Positions 6,985 to 14,886 of a stretch of 24,811 nt of DNA are shown piece by piece; position 1 is the stretch's first letter, and the number at the start of each line of letters is the position of its first letter. The DNA comes from an uncultured Moraxellaceae bacterium (GTDB lineage: Bacteria > Pseudomonadota > Gammaproteobacteria > Pseudomonadales > Moraxellaceae). A program made the translations under genes and the position numbers. The stretch is taken from NCBI GenBank assembly GCA_937952925.1, contig CALFYA010000186.1, forward strand, positions 1-24,811. The letters are read 5' to 3'. The notes below the pieces were generated by a model. That model saw only the letters and a list, made by a program, of their open reading frames with translations. It was not told the DNA's origin and made no database searches.

Positions 6985-9900
6985 ATGGATGTTTTGGTTT
7001 ATAACGGCTTAGATATTGATCAAATTGCCGGCTTCAAAAAATTAAGTGATTACTTGCAGCACGATGATTTTAAATCAGCAGACGTCAAAAAAATTGATGA
7101 AAATCTTTATCGTGCCAAGCTGAATCGTAGTGATCGAGTGTTGTTTTCCATTTATCAGTATGCAGGAAAAAAGTATGCACTGATTTTGGAGTATTTAAAA
7201 AGCCATGATTATGAGGGTTCACGGTTTTTAAGGCGTGGCGTTGTGGTCGATGAGGATCGTATTCCCGTGCTGACCCAAGTGCCAGCCGAATCATTGCCGA
7301 GTTTGGCGTATGTCAACCCAAAAAATCAACAGGTGGCATGGCTGAACAAGGCCATCTCATTTGACGCATGTCAAGACTATATCTATCAACAACATCCACC
7401 GATGATTTTGATTGGATCGGCGGGCAGTGGCAAGACTGCATTATTGCTTGAAAAACTCAAAAAAATTGAAGGCGATGTGCTGTATGTCACCTTGTCTCAT
7501 TTTTTGGTGAAACACTCACATGAGCTATACTATTCGCAGGGTTATCACAATGATCGTCAAAATGTAGACTTCTTTTCATTTGATGAATTGTTAGAAAGTA
7601 TTGCTGTACCCAGCAACCGCCCCATCAGCTTTCAAGGATTTGCACAGTGGTATCAACGGACTGTGCAACAGCCAAGAATCACAGAATCTGCACACAAACT
7701 GTTTGAGGAGTTTCGGGGTGTTTTGACTGGAGGTGTCGATGCTGCTTATCTCAGCCGAGAGAATTATCTCTCGTTGGGCGTGAAGCAGTCGATTTATTCA
7801 CCAGACGTGCGGCATGAGATTTATGAGTTATTTCTAAAATATCTTGAGTTTATTGCGACACAGCAGTATTACGACAGTAATATGCTTAGTTTTGATTATC
7901 TGAAAATCGCTCAACCACGCTATGACTTTGTGGTGGTTGATGAAGTGCAAGATTTGACCCGTATACAGTTACTTTTGATCCTCAATATGCTGCGCCAGCA
8001 AGGTCATTTTTTGTTGTGTGGTGATTCCAATCAGATTGTACATCCCAACTTTTTTTCATGGGCACAGATCAAAACATTATTTTATACTCAAGATGATCTG
8101 AATCGACAACGTGATTTTTTACATATTTTGCAGACTAATTATCGCAACTCACCACAAGTGACTGAGTTGGCAAACCGTATTTTGTTGTTGAAGCAAGCCC
8201 GTTTTGGGTCGATAGACCGAGAAAGCAATTATTTGGTACAGAGTAATGGGCATGTGCAAGGCAATATTCGTTTGCTACACGATAAAGCCGAAATTGTGCA
8301 TGAGCTAGATCTCAAAACCAAACATTCCACCCATTTTGCCGTGGTGGTGATGCGTGATGAGCAAAAAACCGAAGCTCAGCAACTGTTTCAAACCCCGTTG
8401 GTGTTTTCAATTCAAGAAGCCAAGGGATTAGAGTATGACAATATTATTTTATATAATTTTATCAGTGCTGAACATCAACACTACCAGTCCATCTGTGAAG
8501 GGGTGAGTCCGAGCGATTTAAACAAAGAACTCAAATACAGCCGCAATAAAGATAAACATGATAAATCCTTGGAAGTTTACAAGTTTTATATCAATGCATT
8601 GTATGTGGCGCTGACCCGTGCTGTCGCCAATTTGTACTGGATTGAATCGAATAGTCAGCACCGTATACTCACTTTGTTAGGATTTGGTGCAGCAGCTGAT
8701 CAATTGGATTTGGCTGTACAGCAATCAAGCACTCAAGATTGGCAGCGCGAAGCGCATAAGCTGGAATTGCAAGGCAAGCAAGCCCAAGCTGATCGTATTC
8801 GCCAAGAAATTCTCAAAGAGCAAAAGCCCAATTGGCCGGTGTATAGCACAGCTATGCTGGCGGATTTGGTTGATCAGGCATTGATACAGCATGATAAAAA
8901 AGCCAAGCTGATGCTATTTGAATACGCGATTGTGTACGAGAATCGCAGTTATCTGCATCGTTTGAGTTGTGCAGGGTTTAAGCCAGCCAAAGAGTATATG
9001 ACCAAGCCAGAGACTGCGCTCAAAGCACTCAAGCAAAAATATTATATGATTTACGGCCATCAGGGCAAAATCCATCCATTTTTACTGGGGCAGTTGAATA
9101 AATTTGGTTTGAATTTTCACAATCATTTTGCCCAATCGCCATTGCTTGTAGCCGTGTGGCTGGGTGATGCAGCGCTTGTCCAAAAGCTGATCGATCTAGG
9201 GGCAGATATCGAGCAGGTGGATAATCGTGGATTTCATCCACTCACCATTGCTGTACAGCAAGCTAGCTTAGATCAAAAGTATGCCAAGCAGAGTTGGCCG
9301 ACGCTCTATGAAGTCTTAAAGCCAGAAAGCTTGAGTGTGCAGATTGATGGGCGTTTGCTCAAAATCCAACATCACAGCATGGAATATTGGATGTTGCAGT
9401 TGATGTTTGTGTTTATGGGGCGATTGATTGCAGTCAATGACACCCTTGGCTACCAACACCATCAAGCGCGTTCAGCCATCATGGCGCAGCAGTTTGAACA
9501 AGCAATTGCAGATTGGCCGACCTACATCATGCCAGCGCATCGGAAAAAGCGGACGTATATCAGTAGTATACTGTCTAAAAATGAGCGTAATAGCAGCAAT
9601 GCGTATAACAAAAAGCTATTTCTGCGTAGCCAACTTGGACATTATATGCTCAATCCCGACTTGTCGATTAAGGTGCAGGGCGAGTGGAAAAAAATCTATG
9701 AATGGTTGCCACTTGATGAAAATATTGTGTTCTTTGAACCAGATTATGTCGATCGTGGTGAGGTGATTGATATCGATCAACTCAGAACCGCTGCATGGAC
9801 ACCTCATATCGAGCATTTGTGGAAGGTGCGAGAAGCACGATATCAGCAAGAGCAATTGGATGCGCGGCGGATGTTTCTGCATGAGATGATGGGTACAAAA

Positions 9901-10455
9901 GCTGAATATGAAGAAGTATTAAAACAGCGGCTTGAGCAGGAGCAAAAGTTAAAGCAGCAGCAGATTGAACAGGAGCAGAAGTTGAAGTTGCAACTTGAGC
10001 AGGAGAAAGAAAACTTAAAAACTCAATTAATGAATGAACTCGCCCGTGGCGTATGGACAGATCCGAAAACGGGCTTGATGTGGATGCGCTGTAGTATGGG
10101 ACAAACATGGGATGGCGTAACGGCACAAGGAGATGCCGAAACATATTCTTGGGATGGTGCCAAAAAAGCAATTGCTAACATGAATAAAGAAGGTGGTTTT
10201 GCAGGGTATAGCGATTGGCGGTTGCCTGATATTGATGCACTAAAAACCATTAGGCTTGAAGGTCAAGCAGGTTATAAATGCCCTCAAGGCGTATTATTTA
10301 AACCACGCAAAAATGATTATGGCGTTTATTGGTCGGCGTCTCCCAATGCGGGCGGCGATAGCAACGCGTGGCTCGTGTACTTCAGCTACGGCGACACGAA
10401 CTACAGCCTTAAGTACGTTAACTACTACGTTCGAGCGGTTCGCGCAGGTCAGTAA
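6985..10455 (+). CDS. Multidomain SF1 helicase/ATPase-ankyrin-DUF1566 protein, candidate DGR target
   Basis: This 1156-aa cytoplasmic protein has no signal peptide or membrane segment. Residues ~1-95 resemble RelE/ParE-like modules found before some UvrD-like helicases (LYRAKLNRSDRVLFSIYQ, LKSHDYEGSRFLRRG). A full superfamily I helicase core follows: Walker A GSAGSGKT (144-151), DEVQD (319-323), GDSNQ (346-350), NYRNS (385-389), QEAKGLEYDN (477-486) and YVALTRA (540-546). Ankyrin-like repeats lie at ~718-770, a Glu/Gln/Lys-rich coiled coil at ~955-1018, and a DUF1566/Lcl C-type-lectin-fold domain at 1022-1156 (GVWTDPKTGLMWMR, YSDWRLPDIDAL, YWSASP). Codons 1121-1148 show the pattern of a DGR variable region. 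AAGGA lies 10 nt before the ATG. The gene appears AT-richer than its neighbours and splits serS from cysG, suggesting acquisition. Binding-triggered nucleic-acid defence or sensing is an inference only. Confidence 0.85.
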   Translation: MDVLVYNGLDIDQIAGFKKLSDYLQHDDFKSADVKKIDENLYRAKLNRSDRVLFSIYQYAGKKYALILEYLKSHDYEGSRFLRRGVVVDEDRIPVLTQVPAESLPSLAYVNPKNQQVAWLNKAISFDACQDYIYQQHPPMILIGSAGSGKTALLLEKLKKIEGDVLYVTLSHFLVKHSHELYYSQGYHNDRQNVDFFSFDELLESIAVPSNRPISFQGFAQWYQRTVQQPRITESAHKLFEEFRGVLTGGVDAAYLSRENYLSLGVKQSIYSPDVRHEIYELFLKYLEFIATQQYYDSNMLSFDYLKIAQPRYDFVVVDEVQDLTRIQLLLILNMLRQQGHFLLCGDSNQIVHPNFFSWAQIKTLFYTQDDLNRQRDFLHILQTNYRNSPQVTELANRILLLKQARFGSIDRESNYLVQSNGHVQGNIRLLHDKAEIVHELDLKTKHSTHFAVVVMRDEQKTEAQQLFQTPLVFSIQEAKGLEYDNIILYNFISAEHQHYQSICEGVSPSDLNKELKYSRNKDKHDKSLEVYKFYINALYVALTRAVANLYWIESNSQHRILTLLGFGAAADQLDLAVQQSSTQDWQREAHKLELQGKQAQADRIRQEILKEQKPNWPVYSTAMLADLVDQALIQHDKKAKLMLFEYAIVYENRSYLHRLSCAGFKPAKEYMTKPETALKALKQKYYMIYGHQGKIHPFLLGQLNKFGLNFHNHFAQSPLLVAVWLGDAALVQKLIDLGADIEQVDNRGFHPLTIAVQQASLDQKYAKQSWPTLYEVLKPESLSVQIDGRLLKIQHHSMEYWMLQLMFVFMGRLIAVNDTLGYQHHQARSAIMAQQFEQAIADWPTYIMPAHRKKRTYISSILSKNERNSSNAYNKKLFLRSQLGHYMLNPDLSIKVQGEWKKIYEWLPLDENIVFFEPDYVDRGEVIDIDQLRTAAWTPHIEHLWKVREARYQQEQLDARRMFLHEMMGTKAEYEEVLKQRLEQEQKLKQQQIEQEQKLKLQLEQEKENLKTQLMNELARGVWTDPKTGLMWMRCSMGQTWDGVTAQGDAETYSWDGAKKAIANMNKEGGFAGYSDWRLPDIDALKTIRLEGQAGYKCPQGVLFKPRKNDYGVYWSASPNAGGDSNAWLVYFSYGDTNYSLKYVNYYVRAVRAGQ
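10321..10455 (+). other. Putative DGR variable region (VR) at the 3' end of the helicase-lectin gene
   Basis: Codons 1121-1148 (10345-10428) are 22 of 28 NNC or NNT: GGC, AGC, AAC, CTC, TAC, GAC, CTT, GTT and similar. The six others are GCG (twice), TGG, GTG, ACG and AAG. This fits AAC/AAT template codons randomised at their adenines while the C/T third base stays fixed. All six Tyr codons here are TAC, whereas Tyr in the first ~100 codons of the gene is nearly always TAT. The invariant flank YVRAVRAGQ (GTTCGAGCGGTTCGCGCAGG) could be the initiation-of-mutagenic-homing side. No template repeat or reverse transcriptase is present in the window. Confidence 0.6.
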
Positions 10456-10491
10456 TTTGCTTTTTTGGTTTAAGGCGTTGCTACGCATTCA

Positions 10492-10522
10492 GTACCCTGA
10501 CAGTTGTTGAGTCAGAAGGTAC
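10492..10522. other. Hairpin 37 nt downstream of the putative VR
   Basis: GTACCCTGAC (10492-10501) pairs with GTCAG (10511-10515) and GGTAC (10518-10522), with a 2-nt AA bulge and a 9-nt loop. No T-tract follows, so it is not a typical terminator. A hairpin just after the VR is a known feature of some DGR targets. Confidence 0.6.
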
Positions 10523-10524
10523 GT

Positions 10525-10543
10525 CAAACACAGGGCGTGTTTG
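10525..10543. other. Second hairpin downstream of the putative VR
   Basis: CAAACAC (10525-10531) and GTGTTTG (10537-10543) form a perfect 7-bp stem with a 5-nt loop, immediately after the first hairpin and 45 nt before cysG. No T-run follows. It may also act in the cysG leader. Confidence 0.5.
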
Positions 10544-10588
10544 CGCTAAGATGTACGCATTTTGCAATCTCATGATAAGGCCTGATTT

Positions 10589-11965
10589 ATGGATGTGTTA
10601 CCCGTCGCCCTCAAATTACGTGATCAACGCTGCCTGCTGATTGGTGGTGGAGCGATTGCACGGCGTAAAGCCCGCTTGCTGCAAGATGCGGGCGCGGTGC
10701 TCGATGTGTTGTCGCCAGAGATTTTGCCGGAGCTACAGGCGGATGTGACCGCAAGTGGTGGGCAATATCATGCCGAGCGTTATCCTGCACCGATTGATCT
10801 GCGTGGTTATCGGCTGGTGATTGCCGCCACCGATGATGCGGCGGTGAATGCGCAAGTGTTTCACGACTGCGAAGCACTGAATGTGTTGGTCAATTCGGTG
10901 GATGATCCACCGCATTGTCGTTTTATTGTGCCGGCGATTATTGATCGCTCGCCGCTACTGGTGTCGATTTCTACCAATGGCGCAGCGCCGGTGCTGGCGC
11001 GCCAGCTGCGCACCAAACTCGAAGCGTTGATTCCGGCACAATATGGCGAACTCGCTAAGTTTTCCGGTGATTGGCGCGCACAGGTCAAGCAAGCGATTCC
11101 GGTGCCGGATACACGGCGGATTTTTTGGGAAAACCTATATGCAGGCTCAGTCGGCGAGCAGCTCTTAAATGGTCAGCGTGAAGCCGCCGATCAAGCCATG
11201 CCTGCACTGTTAGCCGATTGGCAAACACCCAAAGGTGAAGTGTATTTGGTCGGTGCGGGCACTGGTGATCCCGATTTGTTGACCTTTAAAGCGCTGCGTT
11301 TGATGCAGCAGGCCGATGTGGTGGTGTATGACCGTTTGGTGTCTGCGCCGATCATGAACTTGGTACGCCGCGATGCTGAGCGGATTTATGTGGGCAAAGC
11401 CCGATCAGATCACGCCGTGCCGCAAGAAGGTATCAATGCGCTATTAGTGCGTTTGGCGCAAGAAGGCAAACGGGTCTGTCGCCTAAAGGGTGGTGATCCG
11501 TTTATTTTTGGGCGTGGTGGCGAAGAAATCGAAGAGTTATTTGCGGCCGGTGTGCCTTTCCAAGTGGTACCGGGGATTACCGCAGCGGCAGGCTGTGGCG
11601 CGTATGCGGGTATTCCACTGACTCATCGCGATTATGCGCAAAGCGTGCGTTTTTTGACCGGTCATCTCAAAGCAGGCTCGCCAGAGTTGCCGTGGCAAGA
11701 GCTGATTTATGAGCATCAAACCTTGGTGCTGTATATGGGCTTGGTCGGGTTGGAGCGGATTACAGCGCAGTTGATGGCGCATGGTTTGCGGCCAGATATG
11801 CCCGTCGCGCTGATCTCCAAAGGCACGACGCCTGAGCAAAAGGTGGTGGTGGGGACGGTTGCGGACATTGCCAGCAAGGTCGATGGCAGCGGGATTGTTG
11901 CCCCGACCATTACCATTATTGGTGAAGTGGTGAAACTCCGTGAGAAGCTACGTTGGTTTGACTAG
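10589..11965 (+). CDS. cysG: Siroheme synthase CysG (multifunctional)
   Basis: At 458 aa this has the full CysG fusion length. The N-terminal ~210 residues are the precorrin-2 dehydrogenase/ferrochelatase half, with the NAD-binding loop LLIGGGAIARRKARLLQDAG (16-35). The C-terminal half (~215-458) is the SAM-dependent uroporphyrinogen-III methyltransferase: LVGAGTGDPDLLTFKALR, RLKGGDPFIFGRGGEE, VPGITAAAGCGAYAGIPLTH and LVLYMGL. Together they make siroheme, the cofactor of sulfite and nitrite reductases. The start is set by the conserved MDVLPVALKL; AAGG lies 9 nt upstream. The gene is followed by a hairpin (11984-12002). In Pseudomonas it lies next to serS. Confidence 0.97.
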   Translation: MDVLPVALKLRDQRCLLIGGGAIARRKARLLQDAGAVLDVLSPEILPELQADVTASGGQYHAERYPAPIDLRGYRLVIAATDDAAVNAQVFHDCEALNVLVNSVDDPPHCRFIVPAIIDRSPLLVSISTNGAAPVLARQLRTKLEALIPAQYGELAKFSGDWRAQVKQAIPVPDTRRIFWENLYAGSVGEQLLNGQREAADQAMPALLADWQTPKGEVYLVGAGTGDPDLLTFKALRLMQQADVVVYDRLVSAPIMNLVRRDAERIYVGKARSDHAVPQEGINALLVRLAQEGKRVCRLKGGDPFIFGRGGEEIEELFAAGVPFQVVPGITAAAGCGAYAGIPLTHRDYAQSVRFLTGHLKAGSPELPWQELIYEHQTLVLYMGLVGLERITAQLMAHGLRPDMPVALISKGTTPEQKVVVGTVADIASKVDGSGIVAPTITIIGEVVKLREKLRWFD

Positions 11966-11983
11966 TTCGAACAGCATGCAGTC

Positions 11984-12007
11984 AGCCTCCATCAAGGAGG
12001 CTATTTG
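11984..12007. terminator. Probable terminator between cysG and the convergent gene
   Basis: AGCCTCC (11984-11990) and GGAGGCT (11996-12002) form a perfect 7-bp stem with a 5-nt loop, then ATTTG. The T-tract is short. It lies 18 nt after cysG and 13 nt from the stop of the minus-strand gene, so it may serve both. Confidence 0.6.
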
Positions 12008-12015
12008 CTCAACGA

Positions 12016-12957
12016 TTATTGCGCCGGTGCTGATTCGACATCAGCAGTTGGTTCAGATGGTGCAGGTGGCGTGTTGATGGCTTGTACTTCAGCTAAGGTT
12101 GATGCTGGAGTGACTGGTGGGAGTGGAATCTCAACGGCTTGACCCGTTGCATCAGTCATCACCAATGGCTCGGCGGGTTGTTCGCTGGGTGCAACCTGAG
12201 CCGCTGGTTCAGCCACATGATGCTCAAGCATGCTGAGGTTGTTGGTCTTGGGATTGTGGCTAAACACACACGTCAGCAAGCCTAGAATCAAAATCGCAGG
12301 CACCGGTGCCAGTGCACGCGCAAGGCTGCCTGCAGCGCGGAATACAGGCTCGGCAACAACGGGGTGATGATCATCGTGGTGGGCGGCATGACCCATAGCA
12401 AGCTCCTCTTGTTGATGTTGGGCGTTGTGCATCAGTGCCGTCAGACTGGCAATCCCTGCGGCCACATCTAGCGCGGGTGCTTCTTCAACCACCGCTTGCC
12501 CACGCAGATCCTCTAGCCCCGACAGTGTCCAGACCCAGTCGGGTGCATGGCCTTGCAAGTGTTCGGGCTGTCCTTCAAGCAATTCAGCCAAGCCTTCTTC
12601 ACCAAGACAGGCCATATCCACCAGCATAAATACTTCTTCAAGCACGCATGCGGCGACATCATCGACTGCTTTGGCCAGTTGATCTGGCGAGCCACCGAGG
12701 TCTTGACCAAGCGCCTTGAGGACAGCCGTTTGATCCAACGTTTGCCACAAGCCCGACACTGTGCGGGTATTGACCAATGCCAACACCAAACCGCGGCCAT
12801 GCCGTTGATTGAGGCTGACCAAATGTGCCAGTGTGAGTGCAACAGTGCGTTCAAACACCAGCTCTGCATGCGATTTGCTGCCCAGCGAAGCAGTCAGGCG
12901 ACTCAGACTGGTGCTGCGCTGTGCATCTTGTAGATGTTGCCAAAGTGAAAGTGCCAT
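12016..12957 (-). CDS. Hypothetical single-pass membrane protein downstream of sspB
   Basis: This 313-aa protein is not confidently recognised. Residues ~1-125 are helical and contain LGQDLGGSPDQLAKAVDDV, loosely like DUF937-type repeats. One transmembrane segment (PVPAILILGLLTCVF) lies near residue 225, preceded by a His-rich stretch (AAHHDDHHP). The remaining ~75 residues are Pro/Ala/Glu/Val-rich and low-complexity. There is no N-terminal signal, so the N-domain probably faces the cytoplasm and the tail the periplasm. Start 12957 has GGAG 8 nt upstream and lies 13 nt past the sspB stop, so it is likely the third gene of the sspA-sspB unit. Confidence 0.75.
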   Translation of the reverse strand: MALSLWQHLQDAQRSTSLSRLTASLGSKSHAELVFERTVALTLAHLVSLNQRHGRGLVLALVNTRTVSGLWQTLDQTAVLKALGQDLGGSPDQLAKAVDDVAACVLEEVFMLVDMACLGEEGLAELLEGQPEHLQGHAPDWVWTLSGLEDLRGQAVVEEAPALDVAAGIASLTALMHNAQHQQEELAMGHAAHHDDHHPVVAEPVFRAAGSLARALAPVPAILILGLLTCVFSHNPKTNNLSMLEHHVAEPAAQVAPSEQPAEPLVMTDATGQAVEIPLPPVTPASTLAEVQAINTPPAPSEPTADVESAPAQ

Positions 12958-12970
12958 CACAAATTCTCCA

Positions 12971-13399
12971 TCAGTCTAGGATGCGCAGGCTCGGTTTTTT
13001 GGCAGGCGCTGTGGCACTGTCGTCCGATGGACTATCATCAGGTGCTGTGACGCTGTTTGTGTCAAGCTCAGCATATTCTTGGGGGTCAAAAAACAACCCA
13101 TGACCGTTTTCACGCGCATATAGCCCCAGCACCGCACGCATCGGGATATACAGCTGTTGCGATACACCACCAAATCGCGCACTAAAGTGAATGGCATCTT
13201 GCTCAATCATCAACTGATGGGTGGCATGAGAGGCAATATTGAGGGTAATTTGACCATCTTTGACATGCTGCCGAGGGACGAGCACATTCGGCTCTTCGGC
13301 ATTGACCACCAAATACGGAGTCAAATGATTGTCTTGCGCCCAGTCATAGATCGCACGCAGCAAATAAGGACGGGTGGGTGGGAGAGCAGCAGTTGACAT
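12971..13399 (-). CDS. sspB: ClpXP protease specificity-enhancing factor SspB
   Basis: SspB binds ssrA-tagged and other substrates and delivers them to ClpXP. The 142-aa protein begins with the family-typical RPYLLRAIYDWAQDNHLTPY and continues VNAEEPNVLVPRQHVKDGQITLN and FSARFGGVSQQLYIPMRAVLGLYARE, which form the substrate-binding domain. An acidic disordered linker (PDDSPSDDSATAP) leads to the C-terminal ClpX-binding module, here PSLRILD. The gene follows sspA by 9 nt on the same strand, the usual sspAB arrangement. Confidence 0.95.
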   Translation of the reverse strand: MSTAALPPTRPYLLRAIYDWAQDNHLTPYLVVNAEEPNVLVPRQHVKDGQITLNIASHATHQLMIEQDAIHFSARFGGVSQQLYIPMRAVLGLYARENGHGLFFDPQEYAELDTNSVTAPDDSPSDDSATAPAKKPSLRILD

Positions 13400-13408
13400 G
13401 AAAACATC

Positions 13409-14059
13409 CTACAAAGTCGGACGACGCGCTTGACGTTCACGCGGGGTCAAAGAGGCGACAAAGGCAGGTCGCTGAAAAATTCGTTGGCAGTATGCCAGAA
13501 GTGGCGCACACAAGGCAGGGGGCAGATCAATCTCAAGCGCAGGTAAACGCCACAAAATCGGGGCGAGCACACAATCACAAATGCCAAATTGATCCTGCAT
13601 AAACCACGGCTGCATGCCAAACAGTGGAGCAAGGCTAATCAAACTGTCTTGTAGTTGGCGGCGGGCATGTACGGCTTGTTGTGGATTAAAGCTGTCGGGG
13701 TGCCGGAGTAGCACCTGAGCAAGTGCCAACCAATCGTGTTGAATGCGCCATAGATATTGACGTTGCTCCGCACGCTGCATCGGATTGTCTGCATACAACC
13801 GTGGCTGGCGATAGCGTTCTTCGAGATATTCCACAATAACGGTGGTCTGATACAGCTTGAGCTGGCGATCAATCAGCGTGGGGAGGGTGTTGTAAGGATT
13901 AAGGCTGGCCAAATCTTCAGGACGATCATCCGGATCAACCAGCACAAGCGTATAAGGAACGGCTTTTTCGGCCAGTACCAAACGCACAGTATGACTATCA
14001 AGATCATCAGGGTGAGCATACAGCAGCAAACCGAGTGGTTGGTGCAGATCATTCGTCAT
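13409..14059 (-). CDS. sspA: Stringent starvation protein A (SspA)
   Basis: SspA is a glutathione-S-transferase-fold protein that binds RNA polymerase and alters transcription under starvation and acid stress; it has no GST activity. The 216-aa sequence has the thioredoxin-like N-domain (YAHPDDLDSHTVRLVLAEK, NPYNTLPTLIDRQLKLYQT, IVEYLEERYRQPRLY) and an all-helical C-domain. The cysteine-free entry to the first helix (PDDLDSH) fits SspA rather than a catalytic GST. The ribosome site is weak. It lies just downstream of the petC terminator and is followed by sspB. Confidence 0.93.
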   Translation of the reverse strand: MTNDLHQPLGLLLYAHPDDLDSHTVRLVLAEKAVPYTLVLVDPDDRPEDLASLNPYNTLPTLIDRQLKLYQTTVIVEYLEERYRQPRLYADNPMQRAEQRQYLWRIQHDWLALAQVLLRHPDSFNPQQAVHARRQLQDSLISLAPLFGMQPWFMQDQFGICDCVLAPILWRLPALEIDLPPALCAPLLAYCQRIFQRPAFVASLTPRERQARRPTL

Positions 14060-14132
14060 GTAGACCGTGAATCAAACGTGAAGAGGGGCAAAGGATAGCG
14101 AAAAACGGGCATAAAGAAATCCCCAAAAACAC

Positions 14133-14155
14133 AAAAAGGGCGGAGCGCCCTTTTT
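14133..14155 (-). terminator. Terminator after the petABC operon
   Basis: AAAAAGGGCG (14133-14142) and CGCCCTTTTT (14146-14155) form a perfect 10-bp stem with a 3-nt loop. It has A/T runs on both sides, so it could work in either direction. Both neighbours are on the minus strand; it ends petC transcription 20 nt past the stop. Confidence 0.92.
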
Positions 14156-14174
14156 GTAGAATCCTGTAGGACGC

Positions 14175-14885
14175 TTATTTCACGTCTTTCCAGTATTCTT
14201 TGTTGAGCAGATAGACTGGAATCAACAAGATCAACAAGAACAGAATCACGAAGAAACCGTACACTTTACGATCATGCTGAATCGGTTCAGCCATATAGGT
14301 CATAAAGTTGACCAAGTCACCCACCCGCGCCACATACTCTTCATCACCGAGTTCTTGCTGCATGCTATACAGCACATGTGGCATGGCCACATCTTTGAAC
14401 ACGATGTTGTTAACACCCCAAGGACGTTTGTCGTCTTGGTAGAAGGTGAGCAGGTAGCTGTAGACCCAATCTGGACTACGCAGACGCGTTTCCATCGTCA
14501 GGTCAGGTGCAGGGTTGCCGAACCATTGCTTCTGCAGTTTTGGATCGATTTTTGCGTTGATGTGATCACCAATTTTGTTGGTGGTGAACATCATGTACTT
14601 CTGTACCAACTCTGGTGGAATCGCCAAATCGGTCGCCATCCGCTCATAGCGCATGTATTTGGCCGAGTGACAACCCACGCAGTAGCTCATAAACACCGCT
14701 GCACCCCGTTGTAGCGAGGCTTTGTCGGTCACATCGACTGGTGCTTTGCTACAGTCGTAGTGGTGTTCTAGCATGTTTTCTGGGTTGCTAGGATCCGGCT
14801 CTTGGTACACACCACAATTGAGACCAGCGGCCAACGCAACATTGGCTGAGAGCATTAAGCCGAGAGCAAGGAGGAACTTTTTCAT
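14175..14885 (-). CDS. petC: Cytochrome c1 of the bc1 complex
   Basis: This is the c-type cytochrome subunit of ubiquinol-cytochrome c reductase, passing electrons from the Rieske centre to soluble cytochrome c. The 236-aa precursor has a signal peptide (cleavage near ANVALA-AG) and a heme site CVGCH (Cys69, Cys72, His73). The segment KDVAMPHVL carries the likely axial Met. A C-terminal membrane anchor (FFVILFLLILLIPVYLL) follows. Start 14885 is chosen over the upstream in-frame Met because AGGAGG lies 8 nt before it and the signal peptide starts cleanly there. The start lies 1 nt after the petB stop, so translation is probably coupled. Confidence 0.96.
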   Translation of the reverse strand: MKKFLLALGLMLSANVALAAGLNCGVYQEPDPSNPENMLEHHYDCSKAPVDVTDKASLQRGAAVFMSYCVGCHSAKYMRYERMATDLAIPPELVQKYMMFTTNKIGDHINAKIDPKLQKQWFGNPAPDLTMETRLRSPDWVYSYLLTFYQDDKRPWGVNNIVFKDVAMPHVLYSMQQELGDEEYVARVGDLVNFMTYMAEPIQHDRKVYGFFVILFLLILLIPVYLLNKEYWKDVK

Positions 14886-14886
14886 A

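Noticed and set aside
6985..11965. Search for a DGR reverse transcriptase, accessory gene or template repeat near the putative variable region
   Set aside because: No open frame in the window has reverse-transcriptase motifs and I see no second copy of the variable-region tail, so a complete local DGR is not claimed.
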